Below are positions 9,351-18,299 of a DNA stretch of 64,000 nt, in pieces. The stretch comes from Actinoplanes sp040639655 (GTDB lineage: Bacteria; Actinomycetota; Actinomycetes; Mycobacteriales; Micromonosporaceae): positions 372,001-436,000 of the forward strand of contig NZ_JBFAAI010000002.1 of NCBI RefSeq assembly GCF_040639655.1, read 5' to 3'. The translations under genes were made by a program, and so were the position numbers. Position 1 is the first letter of the stretch, and every line of letters starts with the position of its first letter. The notes beneath the pieces were generated by a model, which did no database searches, had not been told where the DNA came from, and saw only the letters and a program-made list of their open reading frames with translations.

Positions 9351-9368
9351 TGAAAATGAAAGCCATTA
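9348..9368. promoter_or_regulatory. Zur-like operator starting the second transcription unit
   Basis: TAATG and CATTA arms flank an AT-rich core beginning TGAAAATGAAAGCCA (9351-9365), directly after the previous stop codon. It sits 54 bases before the TTG start at 9422 and shares AATGAAAA with the sites at 5191 (minus strand) and 18240. Zur control is inferred. Confidence 0.5.
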
Positions 9369-9421
9369 AGGTTCAGCGTGTTCCGGCACCCGAGGCCGGA
9401 ATTCGTCCTGAGGAGAAACTC

Positions 9422-10075
9422 TTGCGTAAACCCCTCCGCCTGCTGCTCGGCAGCGGCTTCCTCGCCGCCGCCCTGCTGGGCACCGCGGTTCCCGCCCAGG
9501 CCGCCGACACCGTGGTCCTGAGCGCCGGTCACGTCGACGTGGTCGACCTCGCCTACGAGGACGGTGTCCTCGAGATCGGCGTCCACGACGAGACCGTCGA
9601 CCCGGACGTCGAGCGCGACGTCGAAAACGTGATCTTCCTGGTCAGGAAGGCCGCCAAGATCACGGTTCCGGACGATCCGGCGTTCAGCTTCCTCGGCACG
9701 GCCGGTAAGCCGGTCTGGGTCCTGCCCGAGATCCAGAACGAGGAACTGATCTGGCCCGGCATCGCCACCGAGGAGATCGAGAACGGCGTCTTCGCCGCCG
9801 ACACGGTCACCCTCAAGTTCGAGAAGGTCACCGGCTCCGGCCGCGTCGCCGTGTTCACCGAGGACGCCGTCGGCACCCCGACCGTACTGGTCAACAGCGG
9901 TGACGGCCTGCCTGACGCGCTGCCGCTGACCACCGGCACCCACCGGCACGCCAGCTGGGCGTTCCAGAAGGCCGGTGTGTACCTCATCAAGGTCCGGGCG
10001 ACCGCCGAACTGGCCGCCACCGGCGAGACCGTCACCTCGGAGCCGGTCGTCTACAAGTTCGTGGTCCAGCCGTGA
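9422..10075 (+). CDS. Single-domain secreted anchored-repeat protein
   Basis: 217 residues: signal peptide (LRKPLRLLLGSGFLAAALLG...VPAQA) and one anchored-repeat domain with GHVDVVDL, FSFLGTAG, WPGIAT and THRHASWAF. There is no anchor sequence. The TTG at 9422 is preferred to the ATG at 9350 because AGGAG (9411-9415) lies 6 bases before it, the upstream codons overlap the operator, and the signal peptide begins there. It overlaps the next gene (GTGA). It is probably a free extracellular metal-binding module that can shuttle between anchored partners. Confidence 0.85.
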   Translation: MRKPLRLLLGSGFLAAALLGTAVPAQAADTVVLSAGHVDVVDLAYEDGVLEIGVHDETVDPDVERDVENVIFLVRKAAKITVPDDPAFSFLGTAGKPVWVLPEIQNEELIWPGIATEEIENGVFAADTVTLKFEKVTGSGRVAVFTEDAVGTPTVLVNSGDGLPDALPLTTGTHRHASWAFQKAGVYLIKVRATAELAATGETVTSEPVVYKFVVQP

Positions 10076-10695
10076 GGGCCGCCGCGGTCCTCGCCGCCGC
10101 CCTGAGCCTCGTGGTCGCCGCCGCCGTGCCGGCACAGGCCGCCACCGTCACCCTCACCAGTGGCCACGTTGACGTCCTCGACGTCGACTACACCGCCGGC
10201 GCCCTGGTCCTGAACGTCAACGACGACGTGACCGAGCGCAACCCGGCCGACGTGATCTTCCAGGTCCCGGCCGCCGCGAAGATCACCGTGCCGTCCGGCA
10301 GCGCGTGGTCGTTCCTCGGCACGGCCGGAAGCACCGCCTGGGTGCTGCCACAGGGCAACACGAGTGGCCTGCTCTGGGCCGGCTGGAACACCGCGGAGGT
10401 CCCGTCCGGGGTGTTCCAGAGCAACTCGGTGACGTTCCGGCTCAACAGCTTCAGCGGCCCGGGCCACGTCAGCGTTTACACCGTCTCGTCCGGCACGCCG
10501 ACCAGGCTGTTCGACTCCTCCAACGGCCTGCCCGACACGCGGACCGTCACCTACAACGTCCACACCCATGCCAACTGGGGCTTCACCGCGGCCGGCACCT
10601 ACGCCCTCAATTTCGAGGTGACAGGCAAGCTGATCAGCACCGGAGCAACGGTCACCACCGGTGTGAAGTCGTTCACCTTCACCGTCCTGCCGTGA
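10072..10695 (+). CDS. Single-domain secreted anchored-repeat protein, paralogue of the previous gene
   Basis: 207 residues, starting at a GTG that overlaps the previous stop. A signal peptide (to PAQA) precedes one repeat domain: SGHVDVLDV, WSFLGTAGS, WAGWNT, VHTHANWGF. It is close to its neighbour in length and motif order, so the pair arose by tandem duplication. No wall anchor is present. Expected to be secreted with, and act like, the preceding protein. Confidence 0.85.
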   Translation: MRAAAVLAAALSLVVAAAVPAQAATVTLTSGHVDVLDVDYTAGALVLNVNDDVTERNPADVIFQVPAAAKITVPSGSAWSFLGTAGSTAWVLPQGNTSGLLWAGWNTAEVPSGVFQSNSVTFRLNSFSGPGHVSVYTVSSGTPTRLFDSSNGLPDTRTVTYNVHTHANWGFTAAGTYALNFEVTGKLISTGATVTTGVKSFTFTVLP

Positions 10696-10702
10696 TCAAG
10701 GG

Positions 10703-10733
10703 GGGTCCGCTCCAGTGGAAGTGGAGCGGACCC
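10703..10733 (+). terminator. 12-bp hairpin before the substrate-binding protein gene
   Basis: GGGTCCGCTCCA (10703-10714) and TGGAGCGGACCC (10722-10733) form a perfect stem with a 7-base loop, 7 bases after a stop codon. Like the hairpin at 6709, it probably attenuates readthrough so that surface proteins outnumber transporter subunits. Confidence 0.55.
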
Positions 10734-10757
10734 GCCGCCCACCGTACCCGGAGAACG

Positions 10758-12302
10758 ATGAAACGCCTGCTGGCCGCCACCCTGCTGCTCAGCGCCGTGG
10801 CCGGGTGCGCACCGCCGCCCGCCCTGTCCGGCACCGACGACCGCGTCCAGGTGGTCACCACCACCGGCCTCCTGGCCGACCTGGTCCGCAACGTCGGCGG
10901 GGACCGTGTCCTGGTCGACTCGATCGTCCCGGACGACGCCGACGCGCACGCCTACGAACCGACGCTTCGCGACGTGCGCAACGTCGTCTACGCCGACGTG
11001 GCGTTCAGCAACTACCTGCTGCTCGAGGCCCAAAGCGTGATCAAGACGCTGGACGCCAACCTCCCCGACGGCGTCCGGCAGATCTCGCTCGCCGAAGGCG
11101 CCACCAAGTACGCCGCCGAGATCATCCCGCTCGTCGAGGACGTCTCTCTCGACACCATCTGGCTCGGCCTGCGCGCGCGGGGCACCGGCGCGGCCCATGG
11201 CGTCACCCGCTCCTCGGATGTACGGCTCTCCGCGACGAGGGTCGAGGGCCCCGGCCGGCTGTCCGCCTATCTGACCGAGTCGTTCGGCAATCCTGACATC
11301 ACCTTCGACTCCGGCGACGGTTTCGACGCGGCCAACGGTTACCGCGACGACACCATCGACCTGCCGCCGGACGCGCACACCCATATGAGCTGGGCGTTCA
11401 CCGAACCAGGCGTCTACCGGCTGACGCTACGCGCCGAACTGGCGGTGGCTTCCGGCACCAAGCCGATGCCGATGGGTGAGCAGACCTTCACCTTCGCCGT
11501 CGGCGTGGACGCGCACACCGTGCCCGGGATGGACGGGGCACGAGTGCTGCACGACGGGCACACCGACGTCACCGCTGACATCGACACCGGCGAGCTCTAC
11601 CTGTGGGGCGACGGGCACGGCGGCACCGAGCAGGTGCGCCACGATCCCGCCCGTACCGTGATCGAGGTCCCGGCCAAGGCGCTGAAGGAGGTGCCGGCCG
11701 GACCGGGCTTCCGGTTCCTCGGCCGGCCCGGTACGCAGATCTACCAGTTGCCGCAGGCGGTGCTGGGCAGGCACGTGCACGGCGAGATCGACCCGCACCT
11801 GTGGCAGGACGTGGGGAACGCACAGTCCTACGTGGAGCTGATCCGGGACACGCTGATCGCCGCCGACCCGGCCGGCACCGCCGCCTACCGGGCCAACACC
11901 GACCGGTACCTGACCGAGTTGAGTGCGCTCGACGCGTACGTCCAGGAACAGGCCGACGCCATCCCGGCGGCGAACCGCCATCTGGTGACCACCCATGACG
12001 CCTTCGCCTATCTGGCGAGGGCGTACGGCATCCCGGTCGCCGGCTTCGTCACCCCCAATCCGGCCGTCGAACCTAGCCTCGCCGACCGGCGCCGCCTTAC
12101 CGAGACGCTGCGCAACCTGCATATCCGGGCGGTGTTCCTCGAACCGAACCTGCGCGCCCGATCCTCCACCCTGGTCGAGGTCGCCAAGCAGCAGAACGTG
12201 AAGGTCTGCGACATCTACGGCGACGCCTTCGACGACCGGGTCACCGATTACGTGTCGATGATGCGGTTCAACGCCGATTCCCTCCGCTCCTGCCTCTCCT
12301 GA
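10758..12302 (+). CDS. ZnuA/TroA-like lipoprotein with split anchored-repeat insertions
   Basis: 514 residues. Lipoprotein signal (LSAVAGC, Cys17). The ZnuA/TroA fold keeps all expected metal ligands: His64 (DAHAYEPT), His347 (EIDPHLWQD), His413 (VTTHDAFAYL) and Asp489 (YGDAFDD). Two insertions interrupt it: residues about 129-249 match the second half of the anchored repeat (HTHMSWAFTEPGVY), and about 262-334 match its first half (HDGHTDVTADI...FRFLGRPG). This is the anchored-repeat ABC substrate-binding protein family (TIGR03772 type). Zinc is the likely metal given the Zur-like context; manganese cannot be excluded from sequence. Confidence 0.92.
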   Translation: MKRLLAATLLLSAVAGCAPPPALSGTDDRVQVVTTTGLLADLVRNVGGDRVLVDSIVPDDADAHAYEPTLRDVRNVVYADVAFSNYLLLEAQSVIKTLDANLPDGVRQISLAEGATKYAAEIIPLVEDVSLDTIWLGLRARGTGAAHGVTRSSDVRLSATRVEGPGRLSAYLTESFGNPDITFDSGDGFDAANGYRDDTIDLPPDAHTHMSWAFTEPGVYRLTLRAELAVASGTKPMPMGEQTFTFAVGVDAHTVPGMDGARVLHDGHTDVTADIDTGELYLWGDGHGGTEQVRHDPARTVIEVPAKALKEVPAGPGFRFLGRPGTQIYQLPQAVLGRHVHGEIDPHLWQDVGNAQSYVELIRDTLIAADPAGTAAYRANTDRYLTELSALDAYVQEQADAIPAANRHLVTTHDAFAYLARAYGIPVAGFVTPNPAVEPSLADRRRLTETLRNLHIRAVFLEPNLRARSSTLVEVAKQQNVKVCDIYGDAFDDRVTDYVSMMRFNADSLRSCLS

Positions 12303-12320
12303 ACCACCCGAGGACCAGCC

Positions 12321-13199
12321 TTGATCAAGTCTCTGCTCGCCGTACTGCTCGCGGCAGCTCCCAGCCCGACCCCCGGCCTGGACCAGTCACTCGACCCCGG
12401 TCAGGCCCAGGCCACCGGCCGGGCCGTGCTGGAAACCGGCCACGTCGACATCGGCCCCCGCATGCGCGACGGCAAGTGGAGCATCCAGATCCACGACGAC
12501 CACACCGTCCCGTCGGTGTGGCGCGAACCCGCCGACACCGTTCTGCGGATCCGCGACACCGCCCGTCAGCAGATACCCGACGACCCGGCCTACGGGTTCC
12601 TCGGTGAGCAGCCCGGCACGCAGGTGCACGTGGTGCCGCAAACCGAGAAACAGGGAGTCGTCTGGATCGGCTGGAACACCCAGGACCCGGGCGTGATCGG
12701 CGCGATCAGCCGGGGCGTCACCATGACGCTGCGCGGCGTGCAGGGCCCCGGCAACGTCACGATCTTCCTGCAGTCGGGCAATCTGGGCGCCCCGCAGGTG
12801 CTGTGGAGCAGCGCGAAGCCGTTGCCGCAACCGATGTGGGTGGAGACCAACACCCACACCCACGCCAACTGGGTCTTCGGCAAGCCCGGCAACTACCAGC
12901 TCGCCGTCGACATCAGCGCCGACCTCGCCGACGGCACCACCGCCACGGCGAGCACCGTGCTGCGCGTCGCGGTCGGCGACGCCACCGAGCCGGATTACGA
13001 CACCGCCTTCACCGTGCCGCTGGCGGCCGGTTCGGCGTCTGCCGCCGCCGAGGCCTCCGAAGAACAGGACACCTCATCCGGTACGTGGCAGACGCCCGCC
13101 CTGATCGGCGCCGGCCTGCTCGCAATCCTGATCATCGTGGCACTGGTGGCCCGGCAGGCAGCCGTGCGGCGCCGTGCCGAACGGGAGAACTTCCGGTGA
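12321..13199 (+). CDS. Membrane-anchored anchored-repeat protein
   Basis: 292 residues, starting at TTG with AGGA upstream. A short signal segment, one repeat domain (about 35-215; TGHVDIGP, YGFLGEQPG, WIGWNT, NTHTHANWVF), an Ala/Ser/Glu-rich linker and one C-terminal membrane helix (ALIGAGLLAILIIVALVA) with a basic tail. It lies between the binding protein and ATPase genes and overlaps the latter (GTGA). It is therefore the repeat protein most likely to sit next to the transporter and hand metal to the binding protein. Confidence 0.85.
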   Translation: MIKSLLAVLLAAAPSPTPGLDQSLDPGQAQATGRAVLETGHVDIGPRMRDGKWSIQIHDDHTVPSVWREPADTVLRIRDTARQQIPDDPAYGFLGEQPGTQVHVVPQTEKQGVVWIGWNTQDPGVIGAISRGVTMTLRGVQGPGNVTIFLQSGNLGAPQVLWSSAKPLPQPMWVETNTHTHANWVFGKPGNYQLAVDISADLADGTTATASTVLRVAVGDATEPDYDTAFTVPLAAGSASAAAEASEEQDTSSGTWQTPALIGAGLLAILIIVALVARQAAVRRRAERENFR

Positions 13200-13918
13200 G
13201 CGCGGCTCTGGAGATGATCGGTGTGGCCGCTGACCTGGGTGGCCGTCCGGTTCTGCGCGACGTCGACGTGCGCCTGGATGCCGGTGACTTCACCGCCCTG
13301 TTGGGTCCCAACGGCGCCGGCAAGACCACCCTGATGCGTGCCGCGCTCGGCCTGATCCCGTTACGCGGCGGCACGGTCCGCACCGGCAGCGCCGGATACG
13401 TGCCGCAGCGGCACGAGTTCACCTGGGACTTCCCCGCCTCGGTGCAGGATGCCGTGCTCAGCGGCCTGGTCCGCCGCATCGGCCTGTTCCGCCGTCCCGC
13501 GGTCGCGCACTGGCGCGCCGTGTGGGACGCCCTCGACCGGGTCCGCCTGGCCGACCTGCGCAAGCGGCCGGTCGGCGAGTTGTCCGGCGGACAGCGTCAG
13601 CGGGTGCTGGTGGCCCGCGCGCTGGTGCTGGAGCCGTCGGTGCTGCTGCTCGACGAGCCGTTCACCGGGCTCGACATGCCCGCCCAGGAGACACTGACCG
13701 ACCTGTTCACCGAGATCGCCCGGGAACGGGCCGTGCTCATGGCCACCCATGATCTGACCGCGGCGGCGTACACCTGTGATCGTCTGATCCTGCTCAACCG
13801 CACCGTGATCGCCTCCGGCCCGCCCGCGGACCTCAAGGACCCGGAGGTCTGGATGCGGACCTTCGACGTCGGACCCGGCAGCCACCTGCTCAAAGCCCTC
13901 GATCTCGTGGGAGCCTGA
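13196..13918 (+). CDS. ABC transporter ATPase, metal (anchored-repeat) type
   Basis: 240 residues with Walker A GPNGAGKTT (about 43-51), a Q-loop in GYVPQRHEF, the ABC signature LSGGQRQR and Walker B VLLLDEP followed by ATHD. Similar to ZnuC/MntB ATPases and to the anchored-repeat ATPase family (TIGR03771 type). The GTG start overlaps the previous stop; the permease begins 2 bases after its stop. It powers metal import with the next gene. Confidence 0.93.
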   Translation: MSAALEMIGVAADLGGRPVLRDVDVRLDAGDFTALLGPNGAGKTTLMRAALGLIPLRGGTVRTGSAGYVPQRHEFTWDFPASVQDAVLSGLVRRIGLFRRPAVAHWRAVWDALDRVRLADLRKRPVGELSGGQRQRVLVARALVLEPSVLLLDEPFTGLDMPAQETLTDLFTEIARERAVLMATHDLTAAAYTCDRLILLNRTVIASGPPADLKDPEVWMRTFDVGPGSHLLKALDLVGA

Positions 13919-13919
13919 C

Positions 13920-14768
13920 GTGTCCCCGTGGCAGTTCCTCGCCGACCTGACCAACCCCGACCTGGCATTCCTGCCCAAGGCCCTGACCATTGCCGTGCTG
14001 TCGGCGATCATGTGTGGTGTCGTCGGCTGCTATGTGGTGCTGCGCGGCATGGCGTTCATCGGTGACGCCGTCGCCCACGCCGTGTTCCCCGGCCTGGCCA
14101 TCGCGTTCCTGTTCTCCGGCAGCCTGGTCCTCGGCGGCACGATCGCCGGAGTCGTCACCGCTCTGCTGGTCACCGTCTTCGCCCAGAACCGCCGGTTGAA
14201 GGAGGACTCCGTCATCGGGATCTTCTTCGTCGCCGCGTTCGCCCTCGGCATCGTGATCATCTCCCGGGCGCCGGGCTACGCCGGCTCGCTGCAGCAGTTC
14301 CTGTTCGGCTCGATCACCGGCATCCCCGACCGTGACCTCTACGTGGTCGGTGGCACCACCATCGCCGTACTCCTGACGGTGTTCCTACTGCACAAGGAGT
14401 TCGTCGCCGTCACCCTGGACCGGGAGATGGCCCGCGCGCTGGGCCTGCGCACCTTCTGGCTCGACCTGATGCTGTACGTACTCGTCACCCTGGCCGTGGT
14501 GATGGCCGTACAGACCATCGGCAACATCCTGGTCCTGGCCCTGCTGATCACCCCGGCCGCCACCGCCCGCCTGCTCACCGACCGGCTGCCGGTGATGATG
14601 GCCGTCGCACCGGCCATCGGCGCGGGCTGCGCCCTGCTCGGCCTCTACCTCTCGTGGTCCTGGGACCTGCCGGTCGGCGGCACCATCGTGCTCACCCTCA
14701 CCGGGGCCTTCCTGCTGGCCCAACTGGTGGCGCCGCGCCATGGGCTGATCGCCCGGCTGGCGGCCTGA
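13920..14768 (+). CDS. ABC transporter permease, ZnuB/MntC type
   Basis: 282 residues with about eight membrane helices, starting at GTG. Motifs of the metal ABC-3 permease family are present: GCYVVLRGMAFIGDAVAHAVFPGLAIAF near the N-terminus and IGNILVLALLITPAATARLLTDRL near the C-terminus. It corresponds to the anchored-repeat permease (TIGR03770 type) and forms the importer with the ATPase and the split-repeat lipoprotein. No second permease is present, so it should act as a homodimer. Confidence 0.93.
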   Translation: MSPWQFLADLTNPDLAFLPKALTIAVLSAIMCGVVGCYVVLRGMAFIGDAVAHAVFPGLAIAFLFSGSLVLGGTIAGVVTALLVTVFAQNRRLKEDSVIGIFFVAAFALGIVIISRAPGYAGSLQQFLFGSITGIPDRDLYVVGGTTIAVLLTVFLLHKEFVAVTLDREMARALGLRTFWLDLMLYVLVTLAVVMAVQTIGNILVLALLITPAATARLLTDRLPVMMAVAPAIGAGCALLGLYLSWSWDLPVGGTIVLTLTGAFLLAQLVAPRHGLIARLAA

Positions 14769-14849
14769 CGGCTCCCTGCCCCCACCCTGCACGTCCGGTC
14801 GCCGCCGGGCGTGTCCTCACCATGCCCGCATCCGAGAGAAAGCACCTTC

Positions 14850-17800
14850 ATGCACATACGATCACGACCGCGCCGGAGGGCCGCGGCCTTGGCGGTTCTC
14901 ACCGCCGCGACCGCGGCCGTCCTCGCCCCGGCGTCGACCGCCACCGCGGCCGACGGGCCGGCTCCGCCCCCGCGTGAGCACCGGATCATCGCCGGCGTGC
15001 ACACCGACGCGGTCTCCACGTTCCTCGACGACGGGCGGCTGACGCTGGCGTCGAAGGCCGACGTCGCGGAGGGCAACGGGACCCGCTTCGCCGCCGAGGA
15101 CATCCGGTTGCACCTGGCCGACGACGCCAAAGCGACCGTGCCGGCCGGCTACGAGTTCATCGCCCCGGCCGGTAGTGAGGTGTGGATCGCCCCCGAGTCG
15201 AACCCGGGAGCAGGCCGGCTGTGGCCCGGCTTCTCCACCGAAGCCGTACCGGCCGGCGCAATCGAAGGCAACCAGACGACCCTTACCCTCACCGGTTTCG
15301 AGGGGCCCGGCAGCCTCGAACTGTTCACCGCCGCCGGGTTCGGTGGCAGCAAGCGGCTGTGGTCGTCAGACGACGACGGTTTCAGCGCCTTCACCATCAG
15401 CCGCACCCACATGCACGCCAACTGGGCCTTCACCGCCCCCGGCAGCTACCGCATCAGCGTGCGGGCCGCGGTCACCGTCGCCGGTCAGCGACGGACAGCT
15501 GACGCCACCTACACGTTCGTCGTCGGCGGGCTGCCGGCCGCGACGGCCACCACCACGGCTTTGACCGCAAGCGCCACAAGCGTCGTTACGGGTGACAACG
15601 TGCGCCTCGACGCGACCGTCACCCCGCCGGACGCCACCGGATTCGTCGAGTTTCTCGACGGCGATACCGTCCTCGGCCATACGGCAGTCTCCGCCGGTGG
15701 GGCGTCCTTCGGCGTCACGACCCTGCCGCTGGGGAACCGATCGCTGACCGCACGATACGTGCCGCACCTGCTCAACGAATTCGGTCGCTCGACGTCGGCA
15801 CCGGTGACCGTCACGGTCACCGAGCAGGCCGGTGGCGACGTCTTCGCCATCACGGGTCTGGCCGACCGCTACCAGGCCGGCGAGCAGATCGACCTGCGAT
15901 TCATCGGCGTCACCCTGGGCGAAGGCCACCAGGCGTACTGGCTCGTCCGCCCCGCCGGGCAGACCACCGATTATTACTCGGTGGTCGGCGAGCGGTACAC
16001 CCGGGACGCCACCGTCTCCCTCGACGGCGCGCAGATAAAGGTGCAGATCCTCGCGGACAACAAGGTCGTGCAGGAGACCGGCTACCGCACCGTGAAGGTG
16101 GACGGTCCGGACATCGGCACGGGCGAGTCCATCACGCTCACCGGAATGCGCGACAGCTACCACGTGGGAGACCCGGCACAGGTTTCCGTCGAGCATCGTG
16201 CCCTGGCCGACGGTGAACGGGGACGGTGGTTGATCCGGTCCGTGCTCGGTGGCACCGCGTGGGAGGAGGTCGGCGAGTGGGCGCTGCCCAAGGCGGTTCC
16301 AGGCAGCCCTGACGCGTACCTGATCGACACCCTGTGGCTCAACCAGAACGAGTGGGCGTACGAGATCGTCACCGCCGACGGCACGGTCGTGGGCCGCTCC
16401 CTCGCCGTCACCACGGAAGTCACCTACCGGGAGCTGCTGCTCTCCGGCGTCCGCACCGTCTACCGGGCCGGTGACACGCTGACTGCCACCTCCGAGCTCT
16501 ACCCCGCACGCGAGGGCCTCGCCTACGAGTGGGGCATCGCGTCCGACCAGTGGACCCCGATTCCGGGTGCCGACTCGTCCTCGATCGAGCTGCCGGTCAC
16601 CCCGGACCTGGACGGCAAGACCCTCTACCTGACCGTCACCGACGCCGCGACCGGCTTCCACGTCGCCGGTGCCCAGCAGGAGCTGCGGGTCACCGACGCC
16701 GCTCCCGGCGAGCAGCTGCTGTTCCTCGAGTCGCTGGCCGGCCATTATCACCAGGGGTACCCGATCCGGCTCAACGCCTTCGCCGACCCGGTGGCGAGCG
16801 ACACCGACACGTACCGCTGGCTGTGGAAACGCCCCGATCACGCCGACTTCGTCGTCATGGACAAGATCACCACGGCGAGCCACGAGGTCCGCGCCGAACA
16901 GGCTCTGGACGGCACGCTGGTCAAAGCGGAACTGTACTCGGCCGGCGGCTCGCTGCTGGCCACCAGCGAGCCGGCGACCATTCACGTGGACGATCACGGT
17001 GCGGCACCACGGGAGAAGGTCACCGTCGAGGGCCTCGCCGACAACTACCGCGTCGGTGACGAGGTGAAACTGTCCGCCTCGGTGGCGCCGGCGTCGGTGC
17101 TGGCCCGCTGGGAGTGGTATCTCAACGGGCAGCTGGTGGCCGGTCAGAACGGCGCAGCACTGTCGCTCGCCGCCGCCGCGGAGCACGACTGCGCCACTGT
17201 CGTCGCCCGGCTCACCTTCGACGACGGCCGCAAATACGTCGAGTCGGCCCCCGTCACGCTGCACGTGAACGGCTCCAGCGGGCCGGGCGACCTGTCCCTG
17301 TCGGTGTCGGGTCTGTCGGACGACGGATACCAGCCGGGTGACGCCGTCACGTTGCAGGCCGTCCAGTCGCCGCAGGGCCCGCTGACCGCCTACCAATGGT
17401 TCGCCAAGCGGCCCGGTGACGCCGACCTCACGCCGATCGAGGGCGAGACCGGCGCTTCCTACAGTTTCACCGCGACCGCGGATCTGAACGGCACGCGATA
17501 TCTCGTCAAGCTCTACGACGAGCAGACGGTCAAGGCCGTCAGTGAACCGGTGACCGTCAAGGTCGCCACCGCACCGCAGGGCGGCACCGCGTCGAAGTCG
17601 GTGACCGCGACGATCGACGCCTCCGACGGAGCACTCGTGATCAGCGTCGACCCGGCCGATCGGGACATCACCCTGCCGGCGGCCGTGCTGAACAGCAGCG
17701 GTGACAGGTGGGAGAGCACCGGAGCCCTGCAGCCGGTCACGGTCACCGACACTCGCGCGGGCCGGCCCGGCTGGACCGCTTCCGGCCAGGTCCCCGACGG

Positions 17801-18065
17801 ATTCCGGACCTCCGACGGCAAGGCCTTCACCGGCGCCCATCTCGGCTGGACACCCGCAGTCGTCGCGCAAAGTGACGGACAGGGCGTGGTGGCCGGCCAG
17901 GTCAGCGCGCCCGGTGTCGGACTCGGCGCAAGCGCTCCGCTCGCAACGGCGCCCGGTGGTTCCGGGCACGGCACCGCACGGCTCGATGCCGAGTTGCGGC
18001 TGAGCGTGCCGACCGACACCGCGGCCGGCACCTACACCGGCACCCTCACTCTGACAGCCATCTGA
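14850..18065 (+). CDS. Large secreted anchored-repeat protein with Ig-like domains
   Basis: 1071 residues. Signal peptide (1-33), one anchored-repeat domain (about 45-225; GVHTDAVST, WPGFST, RTHMHANWAF), a bacterial Ig-like domain (about 230-330; VTPPDATGFVEFLDGDTVLG), then a series of beta-domains that each open with a (F/L)xITGLADRYQAGE-like phrase (about 340-800). The last 260 residues nearly repeat the C-terminal module of the protein at 5235-6704, including the identical ending TYTGTLTLTAI. No sorting signal or membrane helix. ATG 14850 is chosen for the signal peptide. It may be the long-reach scaffold of the system. Confidence 0.85.
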   Translation: MHIRSRPRRRAAALAVLTAATAAVLAPASTATAADGPAPPPREHRIIAGVHTDAVSTFLDDGRLTLASKADVAEGNGTRFAAEDIRLHLADDAKATVPAGYEFIAPAGSEVWIAPESNPGAGRLWPGFSTEAVPAGAIEGNQTTLTLTGFEGPGSLELFTAAGFGGSKRLWSSDDDGFSAFTISRTHMHANWAFTAPGSYRISVRAAVTVAGQRRTADATYTFVVGGLPAATATTTALTASATSVVTGDNVRLDATVTPPDATGFVEFLDGDTVLGHTAVSAGGASFGVTTLPLGNRSLTARYVPHLLNEFGRSTSAPVTVTVTEQAGGDVFAITGLADRYQAGEQIDLRFIGVTLGEGHQAYWLVRPAGQTTDYYSVVGERYTRDATVSLDGAQIKVQILADNKVVQETGYRTVKVDGPDIGTGESITLTGMRDSYHVGDPAQVSVEHRALADGERGRWLIRSVLGGTAWEEVGEWALPKAVPGSPDAYLIDTLWLNQNEWAYEIVTADGTVVGRSLAVTTEVTYRELLLSGVRTVYRAGDTLTATSELYPAREGLAYEWGIASDQWTPIPGADSSSIELPVTPDLDGKTLYLTVTDAATGFHVAGAQQELRVTDAAPGEQLLFLESLAGHYHQGYPIRLNAFADPVASDTDTYRWLWKRPDHADFVVMDKITTASHEVRAEQALDGTLVKAELYSAGGSLLATSEPATIHVDDHGAAPREKVTVEGLADNYRVGDEVKLSASVAPASVLARWEWYLNGQLVAGQNGAALSLAAAAEHDCATVVARLTFDDGRKYVESAPVTLHVNGSSGPGDLSLSVSGLSDDGYQPGDAVTLQAVQSPQGPLTAYQWFAKRPGDADLTPIEGETGASYSFTATADLNGTRYLVKLYDEQTVKAVSEPVTVKVATAPQGGTASKSVTATIDASDGALVISVDPADRDITLPAAVLNSSGDRWESTGALQPVTVTDTRAGRPGWTASGQVPDGFRTSDGKAFTGAHLGWTPAVVAQSDGQGVVAGQVSAPGVGLGASAPLATAPGGSGHGTARLDAELRLSVPTDTAAGTYTGTLTLTAI

Positions 18066-18075
18066 TCACGTCACA

Positions 18076-18101
18076 GGGCAGCCGGCTCAGACCGGCTGCC
18101 C
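18076..18101 (+). terminator. 10-bp hairpin after the large surface-protein gene
   Basis: GGGCAGCCGG (18076-18085) and CCGGCTGCCC (18092-18101) form a perfect stem with loop CTCAGA, 10 bases after the stop at 18065. Confidence 0.7.
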
Positions 18102-18130
18102 ACGACGGCCGGGGCGTGTATGCAGGGTGC

Positions 18131-18160
18131 GGTCCGGCGGACGCCGTTGTCCGCCGGACC
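18131..18160 (+). terminator. Second, stronger terminator hairpin
   Basis: GGTCCGGCGGAC (18131-18142) and GTCCGCCGGACC (18149-18160) form a perfect 12-bp stem with a 6-base loop, followed by TTT. With the hairpin at 18076 it insulates the next Zur-like promoter. Confidence 0.75.
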
Positions 18161-18234
18161 TTTGGTGTGCACGCGCCCGGTGGTCCGCTGTCGTCGGTGA
18201 GGCCGGGCGCGGCGCATCCGATGCACCCTGACTT

Positions 18235-18254
18235 TACAATGAAAACCGTTTCCA
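18235..18254 (+). promoter_or_regulatory. Promoter -10 and Zur-like box before rpmF
   Basis: TACAAT (18235-18240) is a likely -10 hexamer. TGAAAACCGTTTCCA (18240-18254) is the best Zur-type palindrome in the window and begins at its last base, so a bound repressor would cover the start of transcription. It controls rpmF and the two overlapping genes behind it. Confidence 0.65.
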
Positions 18255-18299
18255 ACAAGATGGGTCCGGCACCTGTCCGGCACAAGAGGAAGAACCCAC

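Noticed and set aside
15366..17969. 867-residue open frame antisense to the large surface protein
   Set aside because: Composition is typical of a GC-rich shadow frame, with no motifs or ribosome site; the plus-strand protein has a clear signal peptide and domains.
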